From contig NZ_JMQI01000055.1 in the NCBI RefSeq assembly GCF_000695625.1, positions 124,001-188,000 on the forward strand: 64,000 nucleotides of DNA, written 5' to 3'. Positions 1 through 7,805 of this stretch are shown one piece after another. Positions within the stretch are counted from its first letter, which is position 1, and every line of letters starts with the position of its first letter. The stretch comes from Amycolatopsis rifamycinica. GTDB lineage: Bacteria > Actinomycetota > Actinomycetes > Mycobacteriales > Pseudonocardiaceae. Position numbers and translations under genes: made by a program. Under the pieces are notes generated by a model. It was not told the origin of the DNA, ran no database searches, and was given only the letters and a program-made list of their open reading frames with translations.

Positions 1-830
1 AGCGCGCCGCCGAGCGCACCGACCCCCTGCGCGGCGAACACCACGCCGACCAGCGCCGAGGACAGGCCCAGGTAGGTGGACAGGTAGTACACCAGGTTCG
101 CCTGGATCAGCCAGATGCCGAAGTTGGTGCCGGTGAACAGCAGGCTCCCCACGAGCAGGAGCCGGTTCTGCCGGACGATGTAGCGGAACGCTTCGGCGAG
201 GTCGCCGAAGAACCCGGCTCGTGCGGCCGGTGCGGCCGGGACGATCTCCCTGCCCTGCTTGAGGAACAGCAGCACGAGCGCGCTGCCGCCGAACGAGGCG
301 GCGTCGATGAAGATCGCCGTGCCGTAGCCGAACAGCGCGACGAGGCCGCCCGCGAGCACCGGGCCGGCCAGGCTGATGATCTGGTCGCTCGACTGCATCA
401 GCGAGTTCGCCCGGTCCAGTTCCGAGTCGGCCACGATCGAGGGCAGCAGGCCCTGGAACGCCGGGTGGTAGACCGGCTCGACGCACGCGAGCAGGAACGC
501 CAGGACGTAGATGGCGGGAAGGGCCGACGAACCGGCCGACACCAGGATCGCCAAAGCCAGCGCGATCACCCCGGCGGTGACGTCCCCGCCGATCAGCAGC
601 CGTTTCCGGTCGAAGCGGTCCGCCCAGACCCCGCCGGGCAGCGACAGCAGCAGGAAGGGGCCGTACTCCAGCGCGTAGAGAGCGGCGGTCTGCAGTGCCG
701 AACCGGTCAGGTGCAGCACCAGCAGGGGCAGGGTCAGCCGGTAGATCCAGGTGCCCGCGTTCGAGACGACGTAGGCGGTGAGCAGCAGCCAGTAGCGGCC
801 GCCCAGCGGCGTGCGGGGGGAAGGAGTCAC
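1..830 (-). CDS. MFS transporter, partial (C-terminus beyond window)
   Basis: Major facilitator superfamily exporter of the MFS_3/EntS-like type. About 276 residues are visible, with repeated hydrophobic helices beginning near residue 15 (RYWLLLTAYVVSNAGTW) and the typical cytoplasmic loop GGVWADRFDRKR after the second helix. The GTG start at 830 has a GAGG ribosome site about 9 nt upstream. The protein runs off the left edge, so its length is unknown. It lies downstream of the peptide/ThiF genes on the same strand, separated by a strong hairpin at 911-940. It may therefore export the peptide product by read-through or from its own promoter. The substrate is not deducible from sequence. Confidence 0.85.
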   Translation of the reverse strand, partial: MTPSPRTPLGGRYWLLLTAYVVSNAGTWIYRLTLPLLVLHLTGSALQTAALYALEYGPFLLLSLPGGVWADRFDRKRLLIGGDVTAGVIALALAILVSAGSSALPAIYVLAFLLACVEPVYHPAFQGLLPSIVADSELDRANSLMQSSDQIISLAGPVLAGGLVALFGYGTAIFIDAASFGGSALVLLFLKQGREIVPAAPAARAGFFGDLAEAFRYIVRQNRLLLVGSLLFTGTNFGIWLIQANLVYYLSTYLGLSSALVGVVFAAQGVGALGGA

Positions 831-910
831 GGACGGATACCTCGTGAGGTGGAGGGCTGCCGGGTTCGGGTGGACCAGGGTAGGGCCCGGATGCTTCGGT
901 CCGCGCCGAA

Positions 911-940
911 CCGGGCGGCGGCACGCGTGCCGCCGCCCGG
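911..940 (-). terminator. Perfect 30-bp palindrome, probable terminator
   Basis: A 14-bp stem (CCGGGCGGCGGCAC and its complement) with a 2-nt centre forms a perfect palindrome. It has no T-run, as is usual in GC-rich actinobacteria. It sits after the two micro-ORFs and before the MFS gene, so it probably ends or attenuates the peptide operon. Confidence 0.6.
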
Positions 941-985
941 TCGCACTGCTACTTTGGATCCGCAGCCGTTCTCCGCCGGATCTGC

Positions 986-1030
986 TCAGGACGCGACGAA
1001 GAACGGCCTGGTCCGTTGGTGGACGGTCAT
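986..1030 (-). CDS. Candidate second micro-peptide (14 aa)
   Basis: A tiny ORF encodes MTVHQRTRPFFVAS, starting ATG at 1030 and stopping TGA at 986-988. It follows the 19-aa peptide gene by 32 nt on the same strand. It shares the first three residues MTV with that peptide but has only a weak purine-rich stretch (GGTGGACGG) upstream. There is no homology I can recognise. The position between a RiPP-type modifying enzyme and the terminator makes a second or vestigial precursor possible. A chance ORF of this size is equally easy to obtain, so confidence is low. Confidence 0.3.
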   Translation of the reverse strand: MTVHQRTRPFFVAS

Positions 1031-1062
1031 CCGGCCGTCCACCAGCGGCTCCGTCGGCGGAC

Positions 1063-1122
1063 TCAGCCCTCGACGGCGCCCGAGGCGATGCTCGTCTTGC
1101 GAATGCGGACGGTCACGGTCAT
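1063..1122 (-). CDS. Putative RiPP precursor peptide (19 aa)
   Basis: Encodes MTVTVRIRKTSIASGAVEG, from ATG at 1122 to TGA at 1063-1065. A near-consensus ribosome site GAGGAGGTGA stands 6 nt before the ATG, stronger than that of most genes here. It starts 43 nt after the stop of the ThiF-like enzyme gene on the same strand. It is too short for ordinary gene callers. The basic, Ser/Thr-rich peptide ends in Gly. E1-like enzymes adenylate C-terminal carboxylates, usually Gly in ThiS/MoaD and Asn in microcin C precursors, so this C-terminus is a plausible substrate end. The precursor role is inferred from ribosome site, position and neighbours, not from homology. Confidence 0.6.
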   Translation of the reverse strand: MTVTVRIRKTSIASGAVEG

Positions 1123-1165
1123 GGTGGATTCACCTCCTCACAACGATCGGCGACAGGGTTGGAAC

Positions 1166-2308
1166 TCAGCCGCCCGAAGCGGCGGCGGAGTGGTCCTGGG
1201 CGGGCACGGCCGGTGCGCCGCAGACCGGGCAGTCGGGCAGCCGGTCCCAGGTTTCGTGCACGCTGGTCTCGTAGTCGTCGAAGCGCACCTGCACGAGCTT
1301 GCCCGCGGCCACCGGCGGCGCGATCCCGGTCAGCAGCCGCACGGCTTCGCCCAGCAGCAGCCCGGTCGTCATGGTCACCAGCGGGACGAACGCGGCGTTG
1401 TCGCCGCCGATCCGCCGTTCGCGCTTCTCCGCCAGCAGGGCCGCGGACACGTCGTCGGTGCGGAACACCCCCAGCCGCCAGCACTCGATGCACCCGGTCA
1501 CGCCGGGGATCATGGTGAAGTAGACCAGCCGCTGGGTGTCCAGGCCGCCGGTCACCAGCGGCACGTTCGCGCGGACGCACGCCTCGTTGACCCAGTGGTT
1601 GATCTCCATCTTCGGCCGGTCCGCGACCGAGATCACCAGGTCGGCGCCGTCGACGGCGGCCAGCACGTCTTCGGTCGAGCCGAGTTTGCGCGGAATCTTC
1701 GTGATTTCCATCCGCGGGTTGAACGCCTGGATCCGCTCGACGGCGAGGTCGATCTTCGGCTGCCCGATGTCGCCGTCGCGGTAGAGCACCTGGCGGTTGA
1801 GGTTCGACAGCTCGACCCGGTCGAACTCGACCACGCGCACGTGCCCGATCCCGAGGGCGGCCAGGTCCTGCAGCAGGTGGCAGCCCAGCCCGCCCAGCCC
1901 GAGCAGCGTGACGCGCGCGTCCAGCAGCCGGCGTTGCTTGCGGAACTTGTTGTCGGCGAGCCTGCTGTAGGAGCCGAAGAAGTTGATGTTCCGCGCCCAC
2001 CGGCCGAGCTCGTACTCGTCGAGCAGGCCTTCGGCCGAGGCTCCTTCGTCGAGCAGGAAGCCGGCCTCGTCGAACTGCGCGATCGCGGCGGCGACCTCTT
2101 CGGCGGTGACGTGCGGGAAGCCGGCGGCCAGGTCCCGGTGGACCTGCTCGATCGTGCGGGTACCGTCCAGCAGCTCGAACAGCCGCGCGATCGCCCCGTC
2201 CTCGTCCGGGATCTCGGCCACCTGCCCGTACCCGCCGACGTACAAGGTGCCGTCGACCGGGAAGACCGGTGTCATGTGCTTCAGCTTCGGCAGAATCTGC
2301 TCGTCCAT
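1166..2308 (-). CDS. ThiF/MccB-like adenylating enzyme with N-terminal RRE-like domain
   Basis: A 380-aa E1-superfamily protein. Residues 1-90 resemble the PqqD-type winged-helix recognition element of RiPP enzymes (TRTIEQVHRDL, then VTAEEVAAAIAQFDEAGFL). Residues 130-300 form the ThiF Rossmann domain: nucleotide loop GLGGLG (137-142), EFDRVELSNLNRQ (161-173), and zinc cysteines C273/C276 paired with a C-terminal CPVC. The family adenylates a peptide or protein C-terminus, as MccB does in microcin C synthesis, or acts as the ThiF partner of YcaO enzymes. No YcaO gene is visible, although the window ends inside the MFS gene. The M3 peptidase gene ends 40 nt upstream, and a 19-aa peptide gene follows. 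Start ATG 2308. Confidence 0.85.
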   Translation of the reverse strand: MDEQILPKLKHMTPVFPVDGTLYVGGYGQVAEIPDEDGAIARLFELLDGTRTIEQVHRDLAAGFPHVTAEEVAAAIAQFDEAGFLLDEGASAEGLLDEYELGRWARNINFFGSYSRLADNKFRKQRRLLDARVTLLGLGGLGCHLLQDLAALGIGHVRVVEFDRVELSNLNRQVLYRDGDIGQPKIDLAVERIQAFNPRMEITKIPRKLGSTEDVLAAVDGADLVISVADRPKMEINHWVNEACVRANVPLVTGGLDTQRLVYFTMIPGVTGCIECWRLGVFRTDDVSAALLAEKRERRIGGDNAAFVPLVTMTTGLLLGEAVRLLTGIAPPVAAGKLVQVRFDDYETSVHETWDRLPDCPVCGAPAVPAQDHSAAASGG

Positions 2309-2348
2309 CCCCAACCCCTGTCGGTGGTTCCTGCGGCTGTCCGTGCGG

Positions 2349-4103
2349 TCACGAAACGGCGTCGGCGAACTCGCGCACCTGGGCCTCGAGCGTGGCGAGC
2401 CCGCGCTGCCAGCTGTCCGGCTCGGCCGGCCGGAAACCGAGCGGTCCGAGCAGCTCGGCGGGGGAGCCACCGCCCCCGGCGCGCAGCAGTTCTTCGAACC
2501 GTGCGGCGAAACCGGCTTCCTCGGCCCCCGCCAGCAGCGAAGTCGCCGCGAGCTGCCCGAACGCGTACGCGTAGCGGGTGCCGGGCGCGAAGTAGAGGTT
2601 GTCGAGGTAGCTCCACCAGAGGCGGTACTCCGGCGTGAGCGATACGGCGGGGCCGTACAGCGCACCCTGCCGGGAAAGCCAGAGGTCGCCGAGCGCGTCG
2701 GCGTCCGGTGGCTCGCCCGCCGCCACGGCTTGGTGGACGGCGGACTCGAACTCGTGCACCGACAGCTGGCGGAACGCCGTGACGAGCTGGTCCTCCAGCC
2801 AGCGGCCGAGCAGCCCCGGCCGCGCGGCCGGACCGGCCTGACGCAGCCAGTGGCGCATGGTGACCGCCTCGGCGAACAACGCGACGGTCTCGGCGAGCAC
2901 CGTCGGCGGAGAGAAGCTGAGCACGCCGAGGTGCGCCGACAACGCGGTGTGCACGGCGTGGCCGAGTTCGTGCGCGAGGGTGAGCACGTCCCGCTGCGTG
3001 CCGGTGAAGGTGAGCAGGACGCAGGAGTGACCCCCGGGCGCGCTGAAGGTCAGCGCTCCGCGGCGTTTCTCCCTGCGGGGGACGGCGTCCACCGCGCCGC
3101 GCCCGATCAGGTCCGCGGCGGCGGCGGACACCGCCGGGCCGAGCGCGCCGAATGCGCCGAGCACGAGCTCCACCGCTTCGGGCCAGCTCAGTTCGTCCGG
3201 GGCGGCGCCGACCGGGGCATACCGGTCGGCGTCGGTCAGCGAACGTCCGAGCAGCGCGGACTTGGTCGTGTAGTAGCGGTGCACGAGCTCGCGCCGGGCG
3301 TCCACCGCCTCGAGCAACGCGGTCACCTCGCCGCCGGTGAGCTGGTTGCCGGCGTTCTCCTCGCTCAGCCAGCCGGTCTGCCCGCACAGCCGCTGCCGGG
3401 CCAGCCGCGCCCGGGTCAGCTCGGTCAGCGCGGAGGCGCGCAGGTCCACCTCCGGGGCCAGCGCGGCGGAAACGGCCGCGCACCGCCGCTTCCGCCGTCC
3501 GGGATCGGCCTGGTACAGCACCGGCAGCGCCGCACCGAGCCCCAGCGTCTCGCCGTCGTCGACGACGGTGATGCGGTCCAGCAGCCGCCGGGCGTGGCGT
3601 TCCCAGCCCGCGACCGGGTCGAGCCGCGCGAGGACGGCCGCGACCTCGGCGGACGGCCGGTGCACGGCGGCCGCGCGGACCTGCCGCAGGTAATTGCGGT
3701 ATTCACCGAGCCGCGGGCAGCCGAGCAGTTCGGCGGCGGCCTTTTCGGGCAGCTCACCCAATTCGCGTTCGAAGAACTCCGTATTCGCGGCCGCCATTTC
3801 CCAGAGTTCTTCGCACCGGTCGAGAAGTTTCCGCTCGGCTTCGCCGGTGCCGCCGGCCGCGAGACTCGCCTCCGCGTAGACCGTGGCCTGCTGGAGGGGC
3901 GTGAGAAAATTTTCGTAGTCCCGCAACGCCTGCGCCAGCTCGGTTTCGGGCAGCTCGGACACCCGGCCCCGATAGGTTTCGGTGAACGCGTGCAGCCGTT
4001 CCGGAAGCGGGTCGAGCCGCTCGTCGATCACCTGCTCCGGCAGCCCGAAGAACGCGGACGACCAGCGCGGCGGCGCGACTGGACGATCTTTTTCCCCGAT
4101 CAA
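2349..4103 (-). CDS. M3-family oligoendopeptidase (PepF-like)
   Basis: A 584-aa cytoplasmic zinc peptidase. The M3 signature HELGH lies at residues 378-382, with the third ligand Glu in LAETVALF about 25 residues later and a C-terminal YLDNLYFAPGTRYAYAFG segment typical of oligoendopeptidase F. The start must be TTG at 4103, because an in-frame TGA lies 15 nt upstream and no ATG or GTG occurs near the N-terminus. A GAGGGG site precedes it by 11 nt. It is the first gene of the M3-ThiF-peptide unit. In this context it may trim the modified peptide or turn over peptides for self-protection; that role is inference. Confidence 0.88.
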   Translation of the reverse strand: MIGEKDRPVAPPRWSSAFFGLPEQVIDERLDPLPERLHAFTETYRGRVSELPETELAQALRDYENFLTPLQQATVYAEASLAAGGTGEAERKLLDRCEELWEMAAANTEFFERELGELPEKAAAELLGCPRLGEYRNYLRQVRAAAVHRPSAEVAAVLARLDPVAGWERHARRLLDRITVVDDGETLGLGAALPVLYQADPGRRKRRCAAVSAALAPEVDLRASALTELTRARLARQRLCGQTGWLSEENAGNQLTGGEVTALLEAVDARRELVHRYYTTKSALLGRSLTDADRYAPVGAAPDELSWPEAVELVLGAFGALGPAVSAAAADLIGRGAVDAVPRREKRRGALTFSAPGGHSCVLLTFTGTQRDVLTLAHELGHAVHTALSAHLGVLSFSPPTVLAETVALFAEAVTMRHWLRQAGPAARPGLLGRWLEDQLVTAFRQLSVHEFESAVHQAVAAGEPPDADALGDLWLSRQGALYGPAVSLTPEYRLWWSYLDNLYFAPGTRYAYAFGQLAATSLLAGAEEAGFAARFEELLRAGGGGSPAELLGPLGFRPAEPDSWQRGLATLEAQVREFADAVS

Positions 4104-4298
4104 GATACGATCTTCCCCTCAAGGCGGTCCACCCCAGAAGAACCCGGCTACCACCTTGTTACTTCTTGCCGCCGCAAGTCAAGAGATCGTTTCAGGTCAA
4201 CCCATTCGGAGGTCCGATACTGCTGCGTTCGCCGCGTCCGCCCGCAGTTCGTGCAATGTCGCGGATGCCGTTACGTCGCTGCCGCCGTCTTTTCGGCG
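4104..4298 (-). promoter_or_regulatory. Likely promoter region of the M3-ThiF-peptide unit
   Basis: A 195-nt gap between the XRE gene and the M3 peptidase, locally richer in A/T. On the minus strand a TTGACT (4177-4182) and a TAACAA (4156-4161) could serve as -35 and -10, although their 15-nt spacing is short. A second TTGACC lies upstream. Similar short motifs (AAGATACGATCTT) occur at the 3' end of the gap. No complete copy of the 6330-6361 operator is present. The assignment rests on position and weak motifs. Confidence 0.35.
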
Positions 4299-4532
4299 CT
4301 AAGCGGACCGCTCGCCGAGCCGGGGGAAGGGCTTGGTCGAGAACAGCACTTCCACGGAGACCTCGAAGAACTCCGCGATCCGCAACGCCAGGTACAGCGA
4401 AGGGCTGTATTCGCCGCGTTCCAGGTAACCGATCGTCTGGTAGTGCACCCCGAGGGCCTCCGCCAGTTGCCGCCGCGAGATCGACCGCTCCGCGCGCAGC
4501 ATCGCGATCCGGTTGTAGACGACCTCACTCAT
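4299..4532 (-). CDS. Small XRE-family DNA-binding regulator
   Basis: A 77-aa single-domain HTH_3/Cro-C1 regulator. The helix-turn-helix covers about residues 17-60 (SISRRQLAEALGVHYQTIGYLERGEYSPSL within it), followed by the usual FFEVSVEVLFS tail. Start ATG 4532 lies 2 nt after the stop of the ABC permease, so the two are probably co-transcribed. Such mini-XRE proteins often regulate drug or peptide ABC exporters. It may bind the inverted repeat at 6330-6361 in the operon promoter and also act on the adjacent peptide operon. The target is inferred. Confidence 0.88.
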   Translation of the reverse strand: MSEVVYNRIAMLRAERSISRRQLAEALGVHYQTIGYLERGEYSPSLYLALRIAEFFEVSVEVLFSTKPFPRLGERSA

Positions 4533-4534
4533 CA

Positions 4535-5380
4535 CTACCCCACACGCTGCATGGCCTTCTGCCGCCGTTCGGCCACCGACGAGCCCGCCTCGCGCCGCGC
4601 CATGCGGCGAAGGAGGACCGGGGCCAGCGCCAATCCGATCACGGCCCACGCGACGAGCACCGCGAGGGTCGGCAACGGCCGCCACGACTGGCCGATCTCG
4701 ACGACGACCGCGCTGTCCGGCAGCAGGGCCGAGCGCATCCCGAGGCCCAGCCAGTACATCGGGAACACCTGCGCGACACCCTGCACCCACTCCGGCAGCG
4801 CCGTGACCGGGTAGAAGATCCCCGAGATCGCGCCCATGGCCATGACCGGCAGGGTGATCAGCCCGATGGACCGCGCGCTGTTGGCCAGCGACCCCAGCGC
4901 CGCGCCGATCGGCATCGTCGCGGCCATCCCGATCAGCAGCACCCCGAGCAGGTGCAGGTACGACCAGACGCCGTCGGGAGCCAGCGCGGAGAACGCGAAC
5001 AGGCAGGGGATCAGGACCGCGGCCATGGACGTGAGCTGCGCGAGCGACAACGCCGTCGTCTTCCCGACCAGGTAGCCGAGCATCCCGTTCGGGGTCGCCT
5101 TGGCCCGCAGCAGCGTGCCGTCCTCGCGGTCGACGGCCAGGTAGCCCGCCGCGCCGGTCAGGCCGTTGAACACGACGCCGGCGCCGAGCACGCCGGGCAC
5201 GGTGGCCGCGCCGAGCGAGAACGACGTGCCCGGCAGCGTCGCGTTGCGCATGAAGAACAGCGTGCCGAGGAAGAGCGCCACGAAGACGAGCTGGCCGATC
5301 ACGTCGTCGAGGTTGGTCCACGTCTGCTTGAACTCGATCCAGCCCCGGGCCAGCCCGGCCCGCAAGGCGACGGGGTTCAT
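4535..5380 (-). CDS. ABC-2 type transporter permease
   Basis: A 281-aa integral membrane protein with about six hydrophobic segments and the ABC2_membrane pattern (VDREDGTLLRAKATPNGMLGYLVGK in the first loop region, GIFYPVTALPEWVQ near the end). It pairs with the ATPase encoded just upstream, since its ATG overlaps the ATPase stop as ATGA. The complex should be an exporter for a peptide, lipid or antibiotic. Its location next to a RiPP-like locus suggests export of, or immunity to, the peptide product, but that is inference. Confidence 0.88.
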   Translation of the reverse strand: MNPVALRAGLARGWIEFKQTWTNLDDVIGQLVFVALFLGTLFFMRNATLPGTSFSLGAATVPGVLGAGVVFNGLTGAAGYLAVDREDGTLLRAKATPNGMLGYLVGKTTALSLAQLTSMAAVLIPCLFAFSALAPDGVWSYLHLLGVLLIGMAATMPIGAALGSLANSARSIGLITLPVMAMGAISGIFYPVTALPEWVQGVAQVFPMYWLGLGMRSALLPDSAVVVEIGQSWRPLPTLAVLVAWAVIGLALAPVLLRRMARREAGSSVAERRQKAMQRVG

Positions 5381-6303
5381 CGCGCACCCGCTTCCTGGAG
5401 CCCGAGCTCCGTCTCGCCGCCGGTCTCCGCGCGGTGGACCAGCTTCATGTAGGTGTCTTCCAGCGACGCCCGCCGGACCTCGAGGTCCGCGACGGCCTCG
5501 CCGTACTGCTTGAACAGGTCGTACACGTACTTCGTCGCTTCGGTCGTCAGGTGCACGAAGCGCTGGCCGTCGACGGTCCAGCGGACCTCGGCCTCGCCGG
5601 AGATCCGCCGGCTCAGCTCGTCGGCCGAGCCGTCGGCGACGATCCGGCCGCCGTTCAGGATCAGGATCCGGTCGGCCAGCTTCTCGGCCTCGTCGAGGTC
5701 GTGCGTGGTGAGCAGGATCGTGGTGTCGAGCTCGTCGGAGAGGCGGTGCACCAGGTCGTGGAACTCGCGCCGCGCCTCGGGGTCGAAGCCCGCGGTCGGC
5801 TCGTCGAGGAACAGCAGTTCGGGACGGCCGACGATGCCGATGGCGACGTCGAGCCGCCGCCGCTGGCCGCCGGAGAGCTGCTTGAGCTTCTTGTCCGCGT
5901 GCTCGGTGAGCCCGACCGCCGCGACCAGCTCGTCGGCGTCCCACGGCCGCGGCAGCTCCGGCGTCGAGTACGGGGTGTAGTACCGGCCGAGGTGCGCGAG
6001 GAGCTCGCGGACGCGCCACTTGCCGTGGTCGCGCCAGGACTGGAGCACGACCCCCAGCCGCGCCCGCCAGTCCTCGCCGCCCTGCGCCGGGTCGACGCCC
6101 AGCACGCTCACTTCGCCGGCCGACCGCATGCGGAAGCCCTCGAGGATCTCGATCGTCGTCGTCTTGCCCGCGCCGTTCGGCCCGAGCAGGCAGATCACCT
6201 CGCCCCGGTACGCCTCGAACTCGACGCCGTGGAGCACGTCGTGCGTGCCGTACCGCATCCGCAGCCCGCGCACGCGGACGACGGGATCGGCGGGATCTCT
6301 CAT
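5377..6303 (-). CDS. ABC transporter ATP-binding protein (drug/peptide export type)
   Basis: A 308-aa ATPase of the DrrA/CcmA type. Walker A GPNGAGKT is near residue 42, the signature is LSGGQRRRLDVAIG, Walker B is LLFLDEPTAGFDPEAR and the switch is TTHDLDEAEKLAD. The C-terminal 80 residues form the regulatory extension common in DrrA proteins. Start ATG 6303 was chosen because GGGGGTGA lies 5 nt upstream; an in-frame ATG at 6318 lacks a ribosome site. It is the first gene of the ATPase-permease-XRE operon, with a 12-bp-arm inverted repeat immediately upstream. Confidence 0.9.
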   Translation of the reverse strand: MRDPADPVVRVRGLRMRYGTHDVLHGVEFEAYRGEVICLLGPNGAGKTTTIEILEGFRMRSAGEVSVLGVDPAQGGEDWRARLGVVLQSWRDHGKWRVRELLAHLGRYYTPYSTPELPRPWDADELVAAVGLTEHADKKLKQLSGGQRRRLDVAIGIVGRPELLFLDEPTAGFDPEARREFHDLVHRLSDELDTTILLTTHDLDEAEKLADRILILNGGRIVADGSADELSRRISGEAEVRWTVDGQRFVHLTTEATKYVYDLFKQYGEAVADLEVRRASLEDTYMKLVHRAETGGETELGLQEAGAR

Positions 6304-6329
6304 CGCGGTCACCCCCATCTGACTGATGC

Positions 6330-6361
6330 GATCGAATGTAGCACACCTACTACATTCGATC
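6330..6361. promoter_or_regulatory. Perfect inverted repeat, probable operator of the ABC/XRE operon
   Basis: Two 12-bp arms, GATCGAATGTAG and CTACATTCGATC, are separated by 8 bp (CACACCTA). The repeat is 27 bp from the ATPase start and also faces the divergent DUF6191 gene at 6413. Its size and symmetry fit a dimeric HTH repressor, most simply the XRE protein of the same operon. Confidence 0.65.
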
Positions 6362-6412
6362 AGACTTCTACGGTCCCGGGAACTTGACGCACGGTCACCC
6401 GGTTCGCCGGGC

Positions 6413-6727
6413 ATGGGAACTTGGCTGGGGCTCGCCCTTCCGGGCGGCGTGGTGGTCCTGCTGGTCATGGCGGCGATCGAACTGCGGCCGCGCAAGAACG
6501 GCTCGCGCTTCAAGGCACGCCTGTCCGCGACCTACATCGAGGAGGCCACCGCGTTCCTCTACGGGACCAAGCGGCGTGAGCTGGAACACCGGGAAACCAT
6601 GTCGATGCTCGTCGAGCAGGACGCCGAAGGCGCGCCACCCTGGCGTGACGTGGACCTGGAGGCCGGAACGGCCCGGATCCGGCCGCGTCCGGACCCGCCG
6701 GAGCCGCCGAACCGCCAGCTACAGTGA
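6413..6727 (+). CDS. DUF6191-like single-pass membrane protein
   Basis: A 104-aa small protein. Residues 3-22 form one hydrophobic helix (WLGLALPGGVVVLLVMAAIE), followed by a charged cytoplasmic part with FLYGTKRRELEHRE and a terminal GAPP...VDLEAGTARI motif, as in DUF6191 proteins of Streptomyces and relatives. Function is unknown. Start ATG 6413 puts the membrane helix at the N-terminus; longer in-frame starts would add an implausible leader. It is transcribed away from the ABC operon and ends 4 nt before cobG. Confidence 0.65.
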   Translation: MGTWLGLALPGGVVVLLVMAAIELRPRKNGSRFKARLSATYIEEATAFLYGTKRRELEHRETMSMLVEQDAEGAPPWRDVDLEAGTARIRPRPDPPEPPNRQLQ

Positions 6728-6731
6728 CCCC

Positions 6732-7805
6732 ATGCCGACCCCAGCACGTGTGCGAGCCGACGCGTGCCCCGGTGTTTTCGCACCCCACGACGCCGCGGAC
6801 GGCCCGTTGGCCCGGGTGCGGCTGCCCGGCGGCACGATTTCCGCAGCGCAGCTGCGCGCGCTGGCCGACGCGGCCGAAGCGTGCGGCGACGGCGACCTCC
6901 ACCTCACCTCGCGCGGCAACGTCCAGCTGCGCGGCGTCACCCGGCCCGGCCTGGCGGCCCGGCTGACCGACGCCGGCTTGCTGCCTTCGCCGTCGCACGA
7001 GCGGGTCCGCAACGTCCTGGCGTCGCCGCTCAGCGGACTGCGCGGCGGGCTCGCCGACGTCCGCGGGCTGGCGGGTGCGCTCGACCTCGTGCTGTGTTCG
7101 ACGCCGGAACTGGCGTCGCTGCCCGGCCGGTTCCTCTTCGCCTTCGACGACGGCCGCGGGGACGTCGCCGGCGAGGGCCCCGACGTCTGCTGGCGCGCCA
7201 CCGGCCCGGCCGAGGGCACGCTGCTGCTCGCCGGTGGCGACACCGGACGGCGGGTCGCGCGCGCCGACGCCGTCGCGACGCTGGCCGAGGTCGCGCTGGA
7301 GTTCGGCCGGGTGCGCGGATCCGCATGGCGGGTCGCCGAACTCGACGACCCGGCCTGGCGCGGGACGCCGGTGCCGCGAACCTCGCTCGAGGTCCCGGCG
7401 GGGCTGGTCGACCGGGACGGCGGCTTCGCGGCCGGTGTCGTCCCGCGCTTCGGGCAGCTGTCCGCGGCACAGGCGCGAGCGCTGGCGGAGTTCGGCCCGG
7501 CGCTGGTCACGCCGTGGAAGTCCGTGGTCCTGCCGGACGTGCCCGCCGACGTCTTCGCGCGGCTGGGTTTCGGTGGCGAGGCCTGGGGGACCACCGCGTG
7601 CATCGGCCGTCCGGGCTGCGCGAAGTCGCGCGCCGACGTCCGGGCCGACGCGGTGTTCCGGCCCGGCCTGCGCGCGCACTTCTCGGGCTGCGAACGGCGG
7701 TGCGGGAAGCCGTCGCAGTCCCATGTGGACGTTGTCGCCGAAGCGGGGGGCTACCGCATCGACGGCCGCTGGGTGCCGCTCGACGAGATGGAAGGGAAGC
7801 TGTGA
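6732..7805 (+). CDS. cobG: Precorrin-3B synthase CobG
   Basis: A 357-aa member of the nitrite/sulfite reductase ferredoxin-like family that hydroxylates precorrin-3A with O2 in the aerobic cobalamin pathway. It shows the substrate-binding half-domains ([14 protein letters not shown] near residue 55) and the [4Fe-4S] cysteine motifs [13 protein letters not shown] and [14 protein letters not shown] near the C-terminus. It is shorter than CobG of Pseudomonas but normal for actinobacteria. Its stop overlaps the cobH start as GTGA, so it heads a cobG-cobH-cobIJ operon. Presence of CobG and BluB shows the oxygen-dependent route. Confidence 0.92.
   Translation: MPTPARVRADACPGVFAPHDAADGPLARVRLPGGTISAAQLRALADAAEACGDGDLHLTSRGNVQLRGVTRPGLAARLTDAGLLPSPSHERVRNVLASPLSGLRGGLADVRGLAGALDLVLCSTPELASLPGRFLFAFDDGRGDVAGEGPDVCWRATGPAEGTLLLAGGDTGRRVARADAVATLAEVALEFGRVRGSAWRVAELDDPAWRGTPVPRTSLEVPAGLVDRDGGFAAGVVPRFGQLSAAQARALAEFGPALVTPWKSVVLPDVPADVFARLGFGGEAWGTTACIGRPGCAKSRADVRADAVFRPGLRAHFSGCERRCGKPSQSHVDVVAEAGGYRIDGRWVPLDEMEGKL

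Noticed and set aside
55-830. Plus-strand frame overlapping the MFS gene (from about 465)
   Set aside because: Antisense to a clear MFS transporter; polar low-complexity translation.
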